Origin: Callorhinus ursinus
Taxonomy: Eukaryota > Chordata > Mammalia > Carnivora > Otariidae
DNA: 64,000 nucleotides
Direction of reading: 5' to 3'
NCBI RefSeq assembly: GCF_003265705.1
Contig: NW_020312903.1
Coordinates: forward strand, 24,410,107 to 24,474,106
The notes beneath the pieces are model-generated. The model worked only from the letters and a program-made list of their open reading frames with translations. It had not been told where the DNA came from and searched no databases. A program made the translations under genes and the position numbers. Of the stretch, positions 1 through 11,164 are shown piece after piece. Position 1 is the stretch's first letter, and each line of letters starts with the position of its first letter.

Positions 1-574
1 TCAGAGAAAATCTATATCATTAGCCTGATTTTTCCTTACTAAAACATTTTGCTATGCTATATATGTTCTCCTGAATTCCCTCATGCCTACCTACCAACAG
101 TCTCTATGAAACTGTATCATTATCATTAAAATAGCATTATCAAGTAAGTATTCCAAATAAACACATTATTGAGACAAGTCCACCATTAAATCAAAATAAG
201 TGGCAGGAAAGAAATGGAAAGTGAGTTGACATCAAAACAACTAGAAGTCATTTACTCAATAAAATTAATTGAAAATGGAAAGCTATTAAAATACTTTAAA
301 ATTGTGCTCAGAAATACAACAAATGCATTTTGAGCAAGTTTACAAATTTCTCCTCACTCACATGAACGTGAAATAATTTAACATGATTCACAATTAGATC
401 AAATCTCTTTTCTCTCTCAATATATTTTCCACTGAAAGTAGTTGGAGAAGGCATGTATGAATTTTTCTACCAAATAGAAAATATTGACTATTAATGCAAT
501 TTATTTTAGTAAAAATTTCTATAGTTTGAGAGCAAGAAAGGAAAGGAAATAGAAAAGGGGGGATATAAATACAT
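1..574. other. AT-rich unique sequence, no gene
   Basis: No repeat family or conserved coding frame recognised. A 64-codon minus-strand frame has low-complexity hydrophobic content and no domain, so I treat it as chance. Confidence 0.6.
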
Positions 575-760
575 TTGTTGAATATCACTATGGGTCAGAA
601 GCTGGGTTAGGTCTTTATACATATGTCTTTTCATGTCATCTTCATCATCGCTCTAAGAGGTATTATCATTAGTGTTGACTAAGAAAACTGAATCTTTGGG
701 AATTGTCTTAAGTCCCTGCAGCTAGTAAATGGGACACTTACAAAAATCTGACTGTAAGAC
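575..760 (-). mobile_element. MIR SINE fossil, reverse orientation
   Basis: The order of blocks matches the reverse complement of MIR: a degraded 'gctgggttaggtctttatac' segment, then a TATTATCATTA stretch, then 'aagaaaactgaatc', then 'ctgcagctagtaaatggg' corresponding to the conserved 'cacagctagtaagtgg' core. Highly diverged, as expected of an ancient mammalian tRNA-derived SINE. Ends are approximate. Confidence 0.6.
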
Positions 761-1791
761 TGTTGTTTGAACTGCACTTTACTGACACACTAAAGATAAG
801 GCTAATAGGAAGTTGCCATTAGGACCCCTCTTGCCTCTCATTGATGAGAGAAATCATCTCTTACACAGACTTGAAAACTCTCAAAGGACTTGGAGAAAAT
901 GACTGGCAAGCTTTAGACATGTCAGCTGTCATGGCACAAGAGAATTGCCATAAAAAAGGAATGCTGATTATTCAAATCCTAAGAGAATCAAAATGGACCA
1001 AAAGCTCAAATTTAATTAAAATCACATTTTTGTCCCTGGTAATCTAATTTGCATAAGTAGAAAATCAAGTAACATGGCAAAGAAGTAGAGTGAAAGGATG
1101 AAGAGAGAAAGTACATATCTTTGTTTACTTCATAAACATAAACTAGCTCCCCAAATTACATTTCTTGGTAAACAACTCTCTCCCTGGTTTTATGAAGCAC
1201 TGCTTCTAAACAAAACCTTCTTTTGAATAACAAGTTCTTCTTTATGAAATTTCCTACATAAGCCAAACTAATTTTCTCCCCAGAGAAAGTTCTGGTCCCA
1301 GCACAGTTGAAGCCCCAGAACATACTCCTTTGGTCCCAAAGAGACTAATCAAACTGCATCAATTTGTAACACTCAAAATTTGACTTTCATGAGAAAAAAG
1401 TTATAAATGAATGTTTGCAAATGTAATTAATATCAATAAAACCACATATTATGGCTCATTTTCACTGAAACTTTAAGGGATTATTGAAGTTGTTATTTAA
1501 AGAATATTCTTACGTCATAGGACATGTCCCATAAAAACTACATATTCCAAGAAATACATAATCAAAATGGGAAATATACTCCATAATACAAATCTATGGG
1601 TTTTAAGGATGTTCTGTGCATCAGTTTAAAGCATTTTTGTCTAAAAAACAAACACATAAAAGGGTATTCAAAGAGTATTCAATGTGGAGAATTTTTCTGC
1701 AACTGACTAATTGAGAGATTGAAATGTGTCACTTATGTTTCAAAACCAAAACATGACCCAGAGACTAAACACATTACCAATGAACTGCCCC
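761..1791. other. Unique AT-rich sequence, no gene
   Basis: Nothing recognisable on either strand. A 68-codon plus frame at 841-1047 has no domain and no splice or promoter context. Confidence 0.6.
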
Positions 1792-1824
1792 TAAACTAAC
1801 TTTTTTTTTCCCTACAGAACAGGA

Positions 1825-1873
1825 AGAAATCAGAGAGGGAGACAAACCATGAGAGACTCTGGACTCCAGGAAG
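1825..1873 (+). mobile_element. Short L1 3' UTR fragment (caniform type)
   Basis: Matches the 3' UTR of the L1 at 19019-19058: the shared block reads 'gagggagac(a/g)(a/c)accatgagagact', then 'tggactcc'. Only about 50 bases remain and no L1 poly-A end is present. It lies between two copies of the 14-base sequence TAAACTAACTTTTT (1792-1805 and 1874-1887). This is unusual for an L1 end and is discussed as a finding. Confidence 0.65.
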
Positions 1874-1887
1874 TAAACTAACTTTTT

Positions 1888-2076
1888 AAAAAATGATTTA
1901 TGTATTTATTTGAGAGAGAGTGCACAGAAGGAGGGACAGAGGGAGACAGTGAGAGAGAATCTCAAGTAGACGCCACATGGAGCCCCATTCAGGGTTCAAT
2001 CCTAAGACCCTGAGATAATAACTTGAGCCAAAATTGAGTTGGATGCTTAACTGACTGAGCCACTCAGCTACCCCAT
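1888..2076 (-). mobile_element. CAN-SINE, minus strand
   Basis: Read on the minus strand, it starts with the tRNA-derived head (complement of 'actgagccactcagctaccc'), passes a CT-rich middle and ends in the ATTTATTTATT tail complement at 1896-1910. The duplicated target is 1874-1887 / 2082-2095 with one or two changes, so this is a moderately old copy. Confidence 0.85.
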
Positions 2077-2387
2077 GTCCCTAAACTAATTTTTGACAAA
2101 TGAAAAGAATTAGAACCTATTATATGGATCACAAATTACCATATATTGACTTTGCCATTAAAAATGAAACAGATGAGCAACTGTTGTTTGTTTGGGTGGT
2201 GTTTTGTTTATTTGTTTTAAATAAAAGGAAACTGGTAGGAGGTAGTTCTCTCTCCTTGAAGGTTAATTTTATAATATTTCATATGATCTTAAGTCCTAAC
2301 CATCTTAGTGAACTATAAATAAGCCTTTTGCCACCACCAACTTCATTCTAGAGAAACTTGGTTTTTATACATAATAAATAAGTTTCA

Positions 2388-2612
2388 GCACACCTGGGTG
2401 GCTCAGTCAGTTAAGCCTCCAAATCTTGATTTCAAGGTCATGAGATTGAGCCCCATGTCGGTTCCACACTGAGTGTGGAGCCTGCTTAAGATTCTGTCTC
2501 TCCCTCTCCCTCCTCCCCTTCCCCCAAAGAGGGGAAAAAATTCTCTCTCTCCTTCTGCCTCTCCACCTTCACACGTGCTCTCTCTCTCTCAAAAAAAAAA
2601 AGATAAGTAAAT
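2388..2612 (+). mobile_element. CAN-SINE, plus strand
   Basis: Head 'cacctgggtggctcagtcag', then an 'aggtcatgagattgagcccc' B-box region, a doubled CT-rich block and a (CT)n-A11 tail. Slightly longer than the others because the CT region is expanded and interrupted by 'cccccaaagaggggaaaa'. Imperfect target duplication around 2374-2387 and 2614-2628. Confidence 0.85.
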
Positions 2613-2692
2613 AGGTAACTTTCAAAACTCTATTTGAATAAATTATTTGAATATTTGCAAGCTATTCATATATGAATATATTGTTATTGCTG

Positions 2693-2785
2693 GGAACACT
2701 GACTGGGCCCAGGAGGTTAAAACACTTTTCCGAGGTCACACAGCTGGTAAGTAACCACACTAGGATTCAAACTTCAGCGGGAGTT
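2693..2785 (-). mobile_element. MIR core fragment, reverse
   Basis: Contains 'gaggtcacacagctggtaag' followed by 'aggattcaaac', the reverse complement of the MIR core (accttgggcaa ... ggttcgaatcc). Only the central part survives. Confidence 0.7.
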
Positions 2786-3428
2786 GGAGGTAGCTGCAGA
2801 GTTTGTGTCCTAATCTACTGTATTATATGCAAAGTTCTTTATATTATGCATATTCATACTTTGATATGTATGTTGCAAATATTATTTTCTCCCAGTATAT
2901 TTGTCTTTGAACATAATTCATGTTTATTTAATCATATACACCAACCTACTAAAACTATTGCCAGGATTCATACCACATGCTTCCACTGATCCCATGGACC
3001 AAATATCTCATCTTCCCCATTTCATGTAGACTTGCTAGTATTATGGTCATTTGTTTCTACTCCTTCTTTTTCTTGATATTTCTAGATCTTTCTAAATAAG
3101 ATCAGTTCTTACCTCTCCACAGGCAGTGTCTCTCATGTTCAGATTAAGCCATCTGATCTGTGGTGCTTTTCTCTAAGGATCATCCAGAATTCTTATATTT
3201 CATTCTTTGAAAAGGCTAAATTGTACAGAAAAACCCAGTCCTTGCACTAGAAGCTGTAAAAATCAAATTGTTGCCATGTTGTAACTTCCTCCACTATTCT
3301 CATGACTCTATTTTTGTGGTATCAACTCTATGATGTATTCTTAAAGAATGTATTTTTTCTATATATGCAAAGGTGTTGTCCCTATTGGTATAGAGAGCAT
3401 GCTAAGGATGTATGAATCATATATTCCT

Positions 3429-3659
3429 TTTTTTCTTTTTTTTTTAGTTTTTATTTAAATTCCAGTTAGTTAACATAGAGTGTAATATCAGTTTCAGGTG
3501 TACAATATAGTGATTCAACATTCTATACATCACCTGGTGCTCATCATGACAAGTGCATGCCTTAATCCCCATTATTTAGTTTTCCATTCAGCCTATATTT
3601 TTCTTTTTCACTTTGAGTCAAGGTGTAGATGCAGAGGTTTACATAATTATTGTAATACA
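3429..3659 (-). mobile_element. Truncated L1 3' end, older carnivore subfamily
   Basis: Starts with a poly-T run, then 'tttaaattccagttagttaa' and 'ttcaggtgtacaatatagtg', the reverse complement of the older carnivore L1 3' UTR also seen at 34216-34280. A 17-base direct repeat, ATGAATCATATATTCCT, flanks it at 3412-3428 and 3660-3676, a clear target-site duplication. L1 similarity is clear to about 3582; 3583-3659 is unassigned and may be L1 sequence rearranged during insertion. Confidence 0.85.
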
Positions 3660-3676
3660 ATGAATCATATATTCCT

Positions 3677-4794
3677 GATCAGTCTGAGCACAGAACCAAA
3701 ACAAAAAAAAAGCAAAATAAAAATATAAGATTTTCTCAGGGTATCAAGGATTTATTAGTAAGCCCTTCTCGACAGGTTCTGTCACCTTCAGGCAAATAGA
3801 GGGATCCACATTAAAAGATGTAATTAACTATAAATATGTGTTCATTAGCTGTGAAATTGAGTCATTGTGTTTTCCTGGGTTTCAGTAAGTTCTTTTAAAG
3901 TTTGCTTTTAAAAAGATGAGTATACACCATGCTATTTTGTTCAAAGTACTAGCATTGTTCAAATAGCCTTTGTAAAATTAATGATTGCTGCTCATGTCTG
4001 TGTCCATGCCAAAATATTTGAGAGGGAGGGAGAGAGGGCAGAAGGGTAAAGGAGGGAAGAGAGTCGGGCTTGTTTGTAATAACTGTTTTTTCAAAAGAGC
4101 TATCTGTGAGGTCCATTTTTCAAATGGACGCTGAATATTATTTCACAATGTAAAGTAATCAAGTTCAATATTCATTTCTTAGATTTGTTGAGTTCTTCCA
4201 TTCCTGGATCTACTCATGCACTTTACAAACAAAGCCACCCTTCTCCTCCTGTTCCTGTCATAATCCAGTGGGAATCTACCTTTCCCACTAATGCCCATTT
4301 ATGTGAATTGGATTCACTGAATTAAACCAAGAGGAATCATGAGATTTAGAAATGGAAACACAGGAACATACTCTATACTGACTTAAATGTTATGTTCTCT
4401 AATGTTCCACGATGTCTCCTTTCCTAAATCCTGACTTACATACTCTACTAGAAGTACCCTAATTTCCCATAGAAAATTGTTCCTTAACTTTATTTCTTAG
4501 AGTACTCACTTTCTTAATTAGCACAAACTTTGACCCAGACTGTCAACAGTGGTTTGAAGTAGGAAACGTCACATATCCCTGAAAAATGGATAAATACCTC
4601 TCTACTTCTCTTCCTGCAAACATCTGTATTGTGTTGTACCATTTATAGAATGCATTCTTACATTTCTGTTTGTTTATTTGTTTTCTGCCTATTTCTGAAA
4701 TTTATTGCAAGTGGCCTTTCTTCACATGTGGCAAGATTTCTTTCACACAACTACCTCGGGGGTTTGATAATTGATCATTAGAAAAGAAAAATCA
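3677..4794. other. Unique sequence, no gene
   Basis: A purine-rich GA stretch at 4020-4060 is the only notable feature. No coding frame or recognised repeat. Confidence 0.55.
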
Positions 4795-4905
4795 TACAGC
4801 TACTATGTGGTCAGATCAGGAGTTGAACCCATAAGGGTCTCATTCCAAAGTCCATCCACTTAGTGGGCATGCAATAAATATTTGTTAAATGACCATGCAA
4901 ATGAG
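4795..4905. mobile_element. MIR (reverse) remnant abutting an L2 3' tail
   Basis: 4795-4865 resembles the reverse MIR segment with 'aggagttgaaccca' and 'ccaaagtccatc'. 4866-4905 contains 'caataaatatttgttaaatg', the typical L2 3' end. Both are short and diverged. Confidence 0.5.
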
Positions 4906-5717
4906 CAAATGCCATTTCCAGTATAGAAACACTGGAGAGAACAAGAGAATTAAGAAATGCATGAATGATGGGATGGAAGAGGAGGATGAATTAAAGAGAA
5001 ATTCCACACTTGAATGAGACCATAAATGAGGAAAAACAAACAACTAGAAAAAAAAAAAACAGAAAAGAAAAAAGGTATCAGGTGCTTCTGAATTTACTTA
5101 GTAGTTTCAATGTTGGGTCAGCATCCCAATGTCCTTCTAAGGCTCCAGACCTTCCTCACTGATTTCACTCTAAGTTGATAAAGCTGTCACTTCTTTAAAC
5201 AATTGTAACTAATACAATAGTTATGATATTGTAATTATGGCATTTGTATTTATACATATTAAATGTTAAGCACCAGAGTTTTTTAAATGTATTCCATCAT
5301 TTGACAGTAACTTCCCTAAGTGACAACACTTTCCAGAAAACACTTTAGTGTTTATGTGTTTATGTTATAATTGGACAAAACAGATCTTTCTTTGCAACTA
5401 CCGTGAAATAAATATGTAGGCTTTATCTGTGAGTTTCTGAAGGTTTCACTTTGAGGCAGATCTATTGTAGAAAATGTCACCAGAAACATTTTTATATATT
5501 TATCATTTTTTTAGCATTTCTTAGTTAATAATCCAAATTTACCTTTCTTCATTCCTCATTATAAAACACATGCTATATCTCATCTTAAGGAATTTTAAGG
5601 GGCTTTAAATACTTCCATTCTATAAGGGTTTAACTATAACATGAAAAGTATAAAGTTAATTTCAAAACTGGCTTTCAAAACACATGACTTTACTTAAGCA
5701 ATTTGTACATTTCTAAT

Positions 5718-5850
5718 TGGTTCAACAAATATGTTAACTAGCTGCTAAGTTTTGGACACTATTCATCTTAAATGCAAAATAAGTAAGAACAAATCCTGTC
5801 CTATACCTGTAAGAGGAGACAGGCATGTCAGGATGAAAATGAAGATAATG
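5718..5850 (-). mobile_element. L2 3' end, reverse
   Basis: 'ggttcaacaaatatgttaac' followed by 'ggacactattcatcttaaatg' and 'cctgtcc' follows the reverse complement of the L2 3' UTR (attcaacaaatatttattga, then tgccctcatggagctt). Diverged. Confidence 0.55.
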
Positions 5851-5952
5851 AAGAAAATAATTAATATATAATTCATATTTCATTTATGTTTAATATATAA
5901 CTAAGCTTAATGTATCATTAAATAAAATATATTATAATTAATAGCAATTACT

Positions 5953-6108
5953 AGTTACTGAGAAAACGCTTTGTGTCAAGCACTATGGTAATCATCGTAA
6001 TACATTATCTAATTTAATCTTGACAATTCAGAAAGTTAGGAAATATTATCTACCTGTTAACAAGAATAAAAATGAGACTTAAGTTCCTTGTTGACATTGA
6101 GTGCTACA
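5953..6108 (-). mobile_element. MIR SINE fossil, reverse
   Basis: 'gtcaagcactatggtaatca', 'acattatctaatttaatctt' and 'aaaaatgagacttaag' line up in order with reverse MIR. A forward MIR-like block follows directly, so two MIRs sit tail to head. Confidence 0.65.
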
Positions 6109-6111
6109 ATG

Positions 6112-6320
6112 TTGGGTTTAAGTGTTTGGCCCCTATAGTCAGAGTACCCGGGTTCAAATTCCTTCTCCATAACCACTTTCTGCTTCAGGGTCTACGTCTG
6201 CAAGAGAAGTGGCCTCATAGGGTGAAGCATAGGAATAAGTAAGCCATCATCTGTAATGTGCTTCAAGCTGGGCCTCCCAGGCAGCAAGGGCTGAACAAAT
6301 ACTAGGTGATATCATTTCTT
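6112..6320 (+). mobile_element. MIR SINE fossil, forward
   Basis: 'agtcagagtacccgggttca' matches the MIR A-box to core transition, followed by a degraded 'aagtggcctcatagggtgaag' and a 3' part ending near 'gctgaacaaatactaggtga'. Confidence 0.6.
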
Positions 6321-7009
6321 CCGCAAAAGCAATGGAAGTAACTGGGGCAGGTCAATCAGGCAAGAATGAGAACTACTGCATAGAACCAAAGAGCTATGCA
6401 AAGCTTTTTTTTTTTTTTTCCTTTTCCTTAATAAACTAGCAGGTAGCAAGGAGTGGCTGATACATAGGGACAAAGTAGATGAGGGAAGCATTTATGATTC
6501 AGAAAATTCACAGATCAGGGACCAGGTTATGAGATTAGCATGTGATTAGATTGTGATTTTCTATTAGAATCTTCTACTATTCAGATAACAGAACAAAATT
6601 AGCAATAAGAATGTAGATAGTAGAGAGTCATAAAGAAAAAAAGGCTAATTACATTTTGCTAACTTTTTTTTTCTTCTGCCAGAATCAGTGTGTTCACTTT
6701 TTCTTATCGGGAAAACTGCCTGTAGTTTATTTTTTCTGTTGAGTACAAAGAGTTGTCATGAGATCCATGATTCCTAACTTATCTTACAGCTTCTTATGAA
6801 CAAATAAAGGCTCTAATCAGTTGTTGTGGGTTTTTTTTTCCCCATTAAAACAACTGAAAGCAACTGTTCCATGGTCCATAACTGAAAGGTAAAACAGAAA
6901 AACACACTTCACTGAATTATGTCAAACAAATGTGGTATTGAAAAGGTCAATTTAATTTTAATCTTCTAGATCACTAACGCTATGGTAGCAATATTTTGAG
7001 TAAAGAGTT
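6321..7009. other. Unique sequence, no gene
   Basis: Only short poly-T runs (around 6406-6420) stand out. Confidence 0.55.
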
Positions 7010-7245
7010 ATACAGGGGTGTGAGTGATAGTTTTGGAGCCAGAAAAACCTGGGTTCATATCCAGCCTCTCACATTAGCCTTCTGTGTGCTCTTGGGAAGT
7101 TGATTGACCTCTCTGATTTTCAATATTCTCATCTATAACATGGAAATAATCCTGTACTATGGTTTCATAGAAGATTAAATGGATGTGTGCACGTTAGCAT
7201 CCAAAACAGTGATTATAAGTAGTTTTTGCTTAATACGTATTAGTT
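7010..7245 (+). mobile_element. MIR SINE, nearly full length
   Basis: In order: 'tttggagccagaaaaacctg', 'gggttcatatccagcctctc', 'gtgctcttgggaagttgatt', 'cctctctgattttcaatatt', 'gaagattaaatgg' and a 3' end near 'gtttttgcttaatacg'. One of the best preserved MIRs in the window. Confidence 0.85.
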
Positions 7246-7420
7246 TTTTTCCACTACCTTCCAATAAATTAGGATAGGATTTGCTTTTGCTTTATTATTC
7301 AAAAATATTTTCAGGGCAGAAGAACAAGGTAAAAACTACAGTATCACAGAGAAAATAAAAGGAACACTGCAAAAGTAATCAGTTGATTTCTGTATATTCA
7401 GTCATTTGATCACAATACGG

Positions 7421-7476
7421 TTGTGTATGGATATGCATGTAGTGTGTATATGTGTATGTGGAGAGAGAGAGAGAGA
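7421..7476 (+). repeat. (TG)n/(GA)n compound microsatellite
   Basis: Interrupted TG/TA dinucleotides followed by a pure (GA)8 run near 7460-7476. Confidence 0.85.
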
Positions 7477-7689
7477 AACAGAAACTAGGAGAGAGGAGGA
7501 CAAGGAAGAGAAGAAGTTATTTTATGTATTTTAAATGATTCAGGAAAAAGAGGAACTCAAATTTTAGAACAGTATCAAAGTATAGTCACCATGAAATACA
7601 CTCATCTATCAATATAAACATTTAAAGGAATACAGTCATCATAATCATCCTATAATTGACTCTATGCCTTACTGCAATAGGAGTGTACA

Positions 7690-8000
7690 AATAATCCAGA
7701 TAATCCATCATGCCCAGACTCTGTCTGGTTTTCAAGTCTTCCATAATCCTGGCTTCATTTTGCTGACGATTCCTCATGTCCACTAATCAACATGTACTTT
7801 TTACTTCAATGGTTTGACCTTCATCATAGTTCTACAAATGTGCTAGATTCTATTTCTTCAAACATTTCATTCCCCTGACCTAAAATGTTTTCTAATCCCT
7901 CCTCTTCACCAAAATCCACTTTGCTGAAGAAATCCAGCTCATTGTGTCTATAAAGTCATTTTGCATTATTTCCAACACCATTTTCTCAAATGTCGATCCA
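7690..8000 (+). mobile_element. L2 LINE fragment
   Basis: Pattern of 'ttcaagtcttccataatcct', a pyrimidine-rich stretch, 'attcccctgacctaaaatgt' and 'ctaatccctcctcttcacca' follows the L2 ORF2-3' region (the 'cctggaatgctcttccc' area). Strongly diverged. Confidence 0.45.
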
Positions 8001-11000
8001 TGATAAATTTTTCACTAACACGGGGACAAGTGAAAAAAAATTTTATGTTGGCCCATGAATATAAAGTCCTGAGTAGTAAGGTTCCAGTTTTCATCATTCT
8101 CTGTTATATTTGAATTTCCAAAATACATTTAAATCTCAGGTTTTATGGGACAAATCTAATTTCAAATATGTTTGCTCTCCCCAAAAGCTCTTAAAACTTC
8201 CTGAAGCACTTAAACTACCCTTTCCAGACAGTTTCTTACACCCAGTAACTAAACAAAATAATTTACTGGAACAAGGGTACTGATTTTTGGTTTTGTAACA
8301 TATGGTCATATATTGATATCACACAACACAACACTTAAAAATAGATAGAACTTGCATAATTTGCAAAGACTTACATGTTTGCCAGCATCTTCAGGATCTT
8401 TGGTACTGTCTCCCTTACATAGTAACATTGTACTGTTTAGGAATCATACCTAGACTTCATTTGGTGCAGAACAGACACCCAGTAGTTGCTTGCTGATGAG
8501 CTGGGATGCCCCTTCATCTGATTGAATGTAAAAACAAAATGAATTTCTATTAGAGGAAAGCTTCATAAAGACAATGACTTGATGAACAGAGAGTTAATAA
8601 CATGGACCATTCTGAGAATATTCGGTTAAAGTAACAAAGTAGAAAAAGATGAAACATCCATTTCTGGTTGAAATATTTTCTGAAGATTTATGAGTTACTG
8701 ATTATCTCTATCAATGTTGAAAACAGAGCTTATTTGTACAGACTTAGGAGCCCTTGCTCCCCTCTGCACTAAGAAATGACCCTCCGGTTTCTCTAACCAT
8801 CACACCAAATGGATAATACATTATACTACTGGCAAAAAAACAATTCTGCTTGCAGGGGCACATCAGAAATCTTTCCTTTTCATTTCAAAAATTGTAAAGA
8901 CATAGCCTAAAAAACTGCTATCGAGGTGAAATAGCAAGACCTGTGTTTATGAGGGAAAAGACCAAGTATATAATCCTCTTGCCTTGCTCTGGGCCAAACA
9001 TGTTTAATGTGCTGAAAAGGAAGGAAATTTCTCCTTCTTCTTACATAAATTGTAAGCCTTTGAACATGTGCCCTATTTAATTTCCCCTTGGGTTAGAGCT
9101 GCCTGCACAGTCAATGTGACCATATTCACTCAACTGCCTCCCTTTATTTATATACTATTCAAAAAGCCAAACCAGTTTGTGCATCCTGTTAAAGTCCAAT
9201 GCAGCATTCATTCTTTATATAATTATAGGGAATTGTTTATTGTTTCCTATACATCAACAGTATATTTATCTTAATAACAATTCTCCAAATTTCCAAGAAA
9301 ACTTTGTCTTTATTCAAAAGCAAACTATGTTGGATTGACCTGAGACCAGGATGTGAAAGAAAGATCCTTCTGAGGGAAATATTTTGGGAAAGCAGCCTGG
9401 AAAATTTTATATCAGGGATGACTCTGTAATCACTTTTTCTCTTTAAGATCTATAGAAGTGCTTGTCATTTATTTACATTAATAAAATGATTACTTGACTG
9501 AAGAAAAGCCAAAATCTTGTTTATTAAGTTCATGTTTCATATAAATATTAAAATTTATACTGTTCCCTTGTGGAGTTTAATAACAGTTTTATGATTAATA
9601 TAACAAGGATAGAAGTTAAGTTGTAAACAATATTAATCAATTAAATTGAAGCAATTTATTATGAAAATTTTAATGACCTCTTTCCTTCCTGTTGGAGAAA
9701 CAAAAACTTTGTGAAATTCTATACCAAGAAAAACAAGCTGTTTCATGTCTTGTCTGACATATAAAGAAGATTCACATGAAATAATTATTCCCAGCAAGCC
9801 CAGGAGAAGCACAAAGTTTTTAAACTTGGAGGCAAAGCCTGAAATACATGATTCATGGCATTCAATATTTGAATTTCACCCTAATGTTACCTGATTTTTT
9901 AAAATGACAATACTAGTGGGTTGAAGAGATAACTTCTTTTGAAATTATCAATAAACCATGAATGGTCAGATTGTCTCAAAATTTAACTAGGCAGTAAGCA
10001 GTGATAAAATGTAAGGTTTTGTCTCAATTGGACACAAATGGTAAGGAAGCCAAAGTGGTGAACTTCAAGAGGTGTCTCAAGGCTTACAAGATAAAGCTGC
10101 TTTAGAAAGCAAAAAAAGAAAAGGAAACTTCTAATCATTTTTTCATACAATTTTAAGAATAAATGAAGAATATAATAAATAGATTCAACTCTCTCAAAAT
10201 AAAATCAACATTTACTTCCTTAATATCTACAATAGGCACAGACGATCTAAAACAAAGGGGGCAAAATGATTAGTTGGAAGATGGGTAAACTTCCTAATGG
10301 TATTCAGGACCCCTTTATCCTCACCGTAAAAATAGGAAGTTGAATCTTGATTGGTCTTTTCCCAAATAGATAATAATTGGAGCTGAGTGTTCAAAAGTAT
10401 TAGAGGAGGAAAAATGGAAGCCAGAAATTTTATGGGCCCCCCCCTTTCTTCTGTGTTCTTTAGCTTATAGGGCTATTGGAGTTGCTCAAAGATTTTCATT
10501 GCTCCCCCTGATTGACAACCAAGGTTAAAAGTGGAATAAAAACATTACCAATATATTATTCCAGAGTGTGAGATGGACAACATTACTAATACAGACATTT
10601 TCAGTTATCTGGATAAAATATTTATGTTACTGAATTGTATCTGAGTAACTCTGCAACAAAAGAAAAATGTTACTAATGTAACAGTACAAATATGCTACTA
10701 ATGTTACAGAATACAAAATAAGTTAAAGTTGTTTACCTTGGAATTTTCTTGTAAAGCTCCAATTATATGAAAAGAGGCTTAGAAAAAAAGCCCCAACAAA
10801 TTACACAGACGTATAATGAAAATCAACAAAGAAGTTAAATTAAAAACATATTTATAAAGGAAGAGAAGCTATATTGTATGACCAATGTATTATTGCTCCC
10901 TATAGTGTACAGGGGACAGTGTTTCATTTTATCATTACACCACAAAGCAAAATATTCCTTTGAGTTTTTCTGCGATGCAAGGGACATCTCTTGAAGATTT

Positions 11001-11164
11001 TATTAAAAACAAGTCCAGGCAAAAACCTATTCTAATACATACTTCATGCCACTGGCCCTTGAGGTCACTGAGTATTTTTCAGAACACTTTTGAAATAGGA
11101 ATTCAAAAACAGTCTGCTAGGGGCAGACTCTCAAGAAGGGACCCCAAGCCAAATAGCAGAGTAA
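8001..11164. other. About 3 kb of unique sequence, no gene
   Basis: No recognised repeat and no frame with a conserved domain. A 68-codon plus frame at 9068-9274 has no start context or known motif. At 10662-10717 a roughly 27-base unit containing 'ACTAATGT(A/T)ACAG' occurs twice in tandem. An eleven-base G/C run, 'gggcccccccc', lies near 10434-10444. Confidence 0.5.

Larger units (their letters stand above)
1792..2095. repeat. Three copies of one target-site motif
   Basis: TAAACTAACTTTTT occurs at 1792-1805 and 1874-1887, and as TAAACTAATTTTTG at 2082-2095. The first pair brackets an L1 fragment. The second and third bracket a minus-strand CAN-SINE. This suggests two sequential insertions at the same site, or one insertion followed by local duplication. 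Confidence 0.7.
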
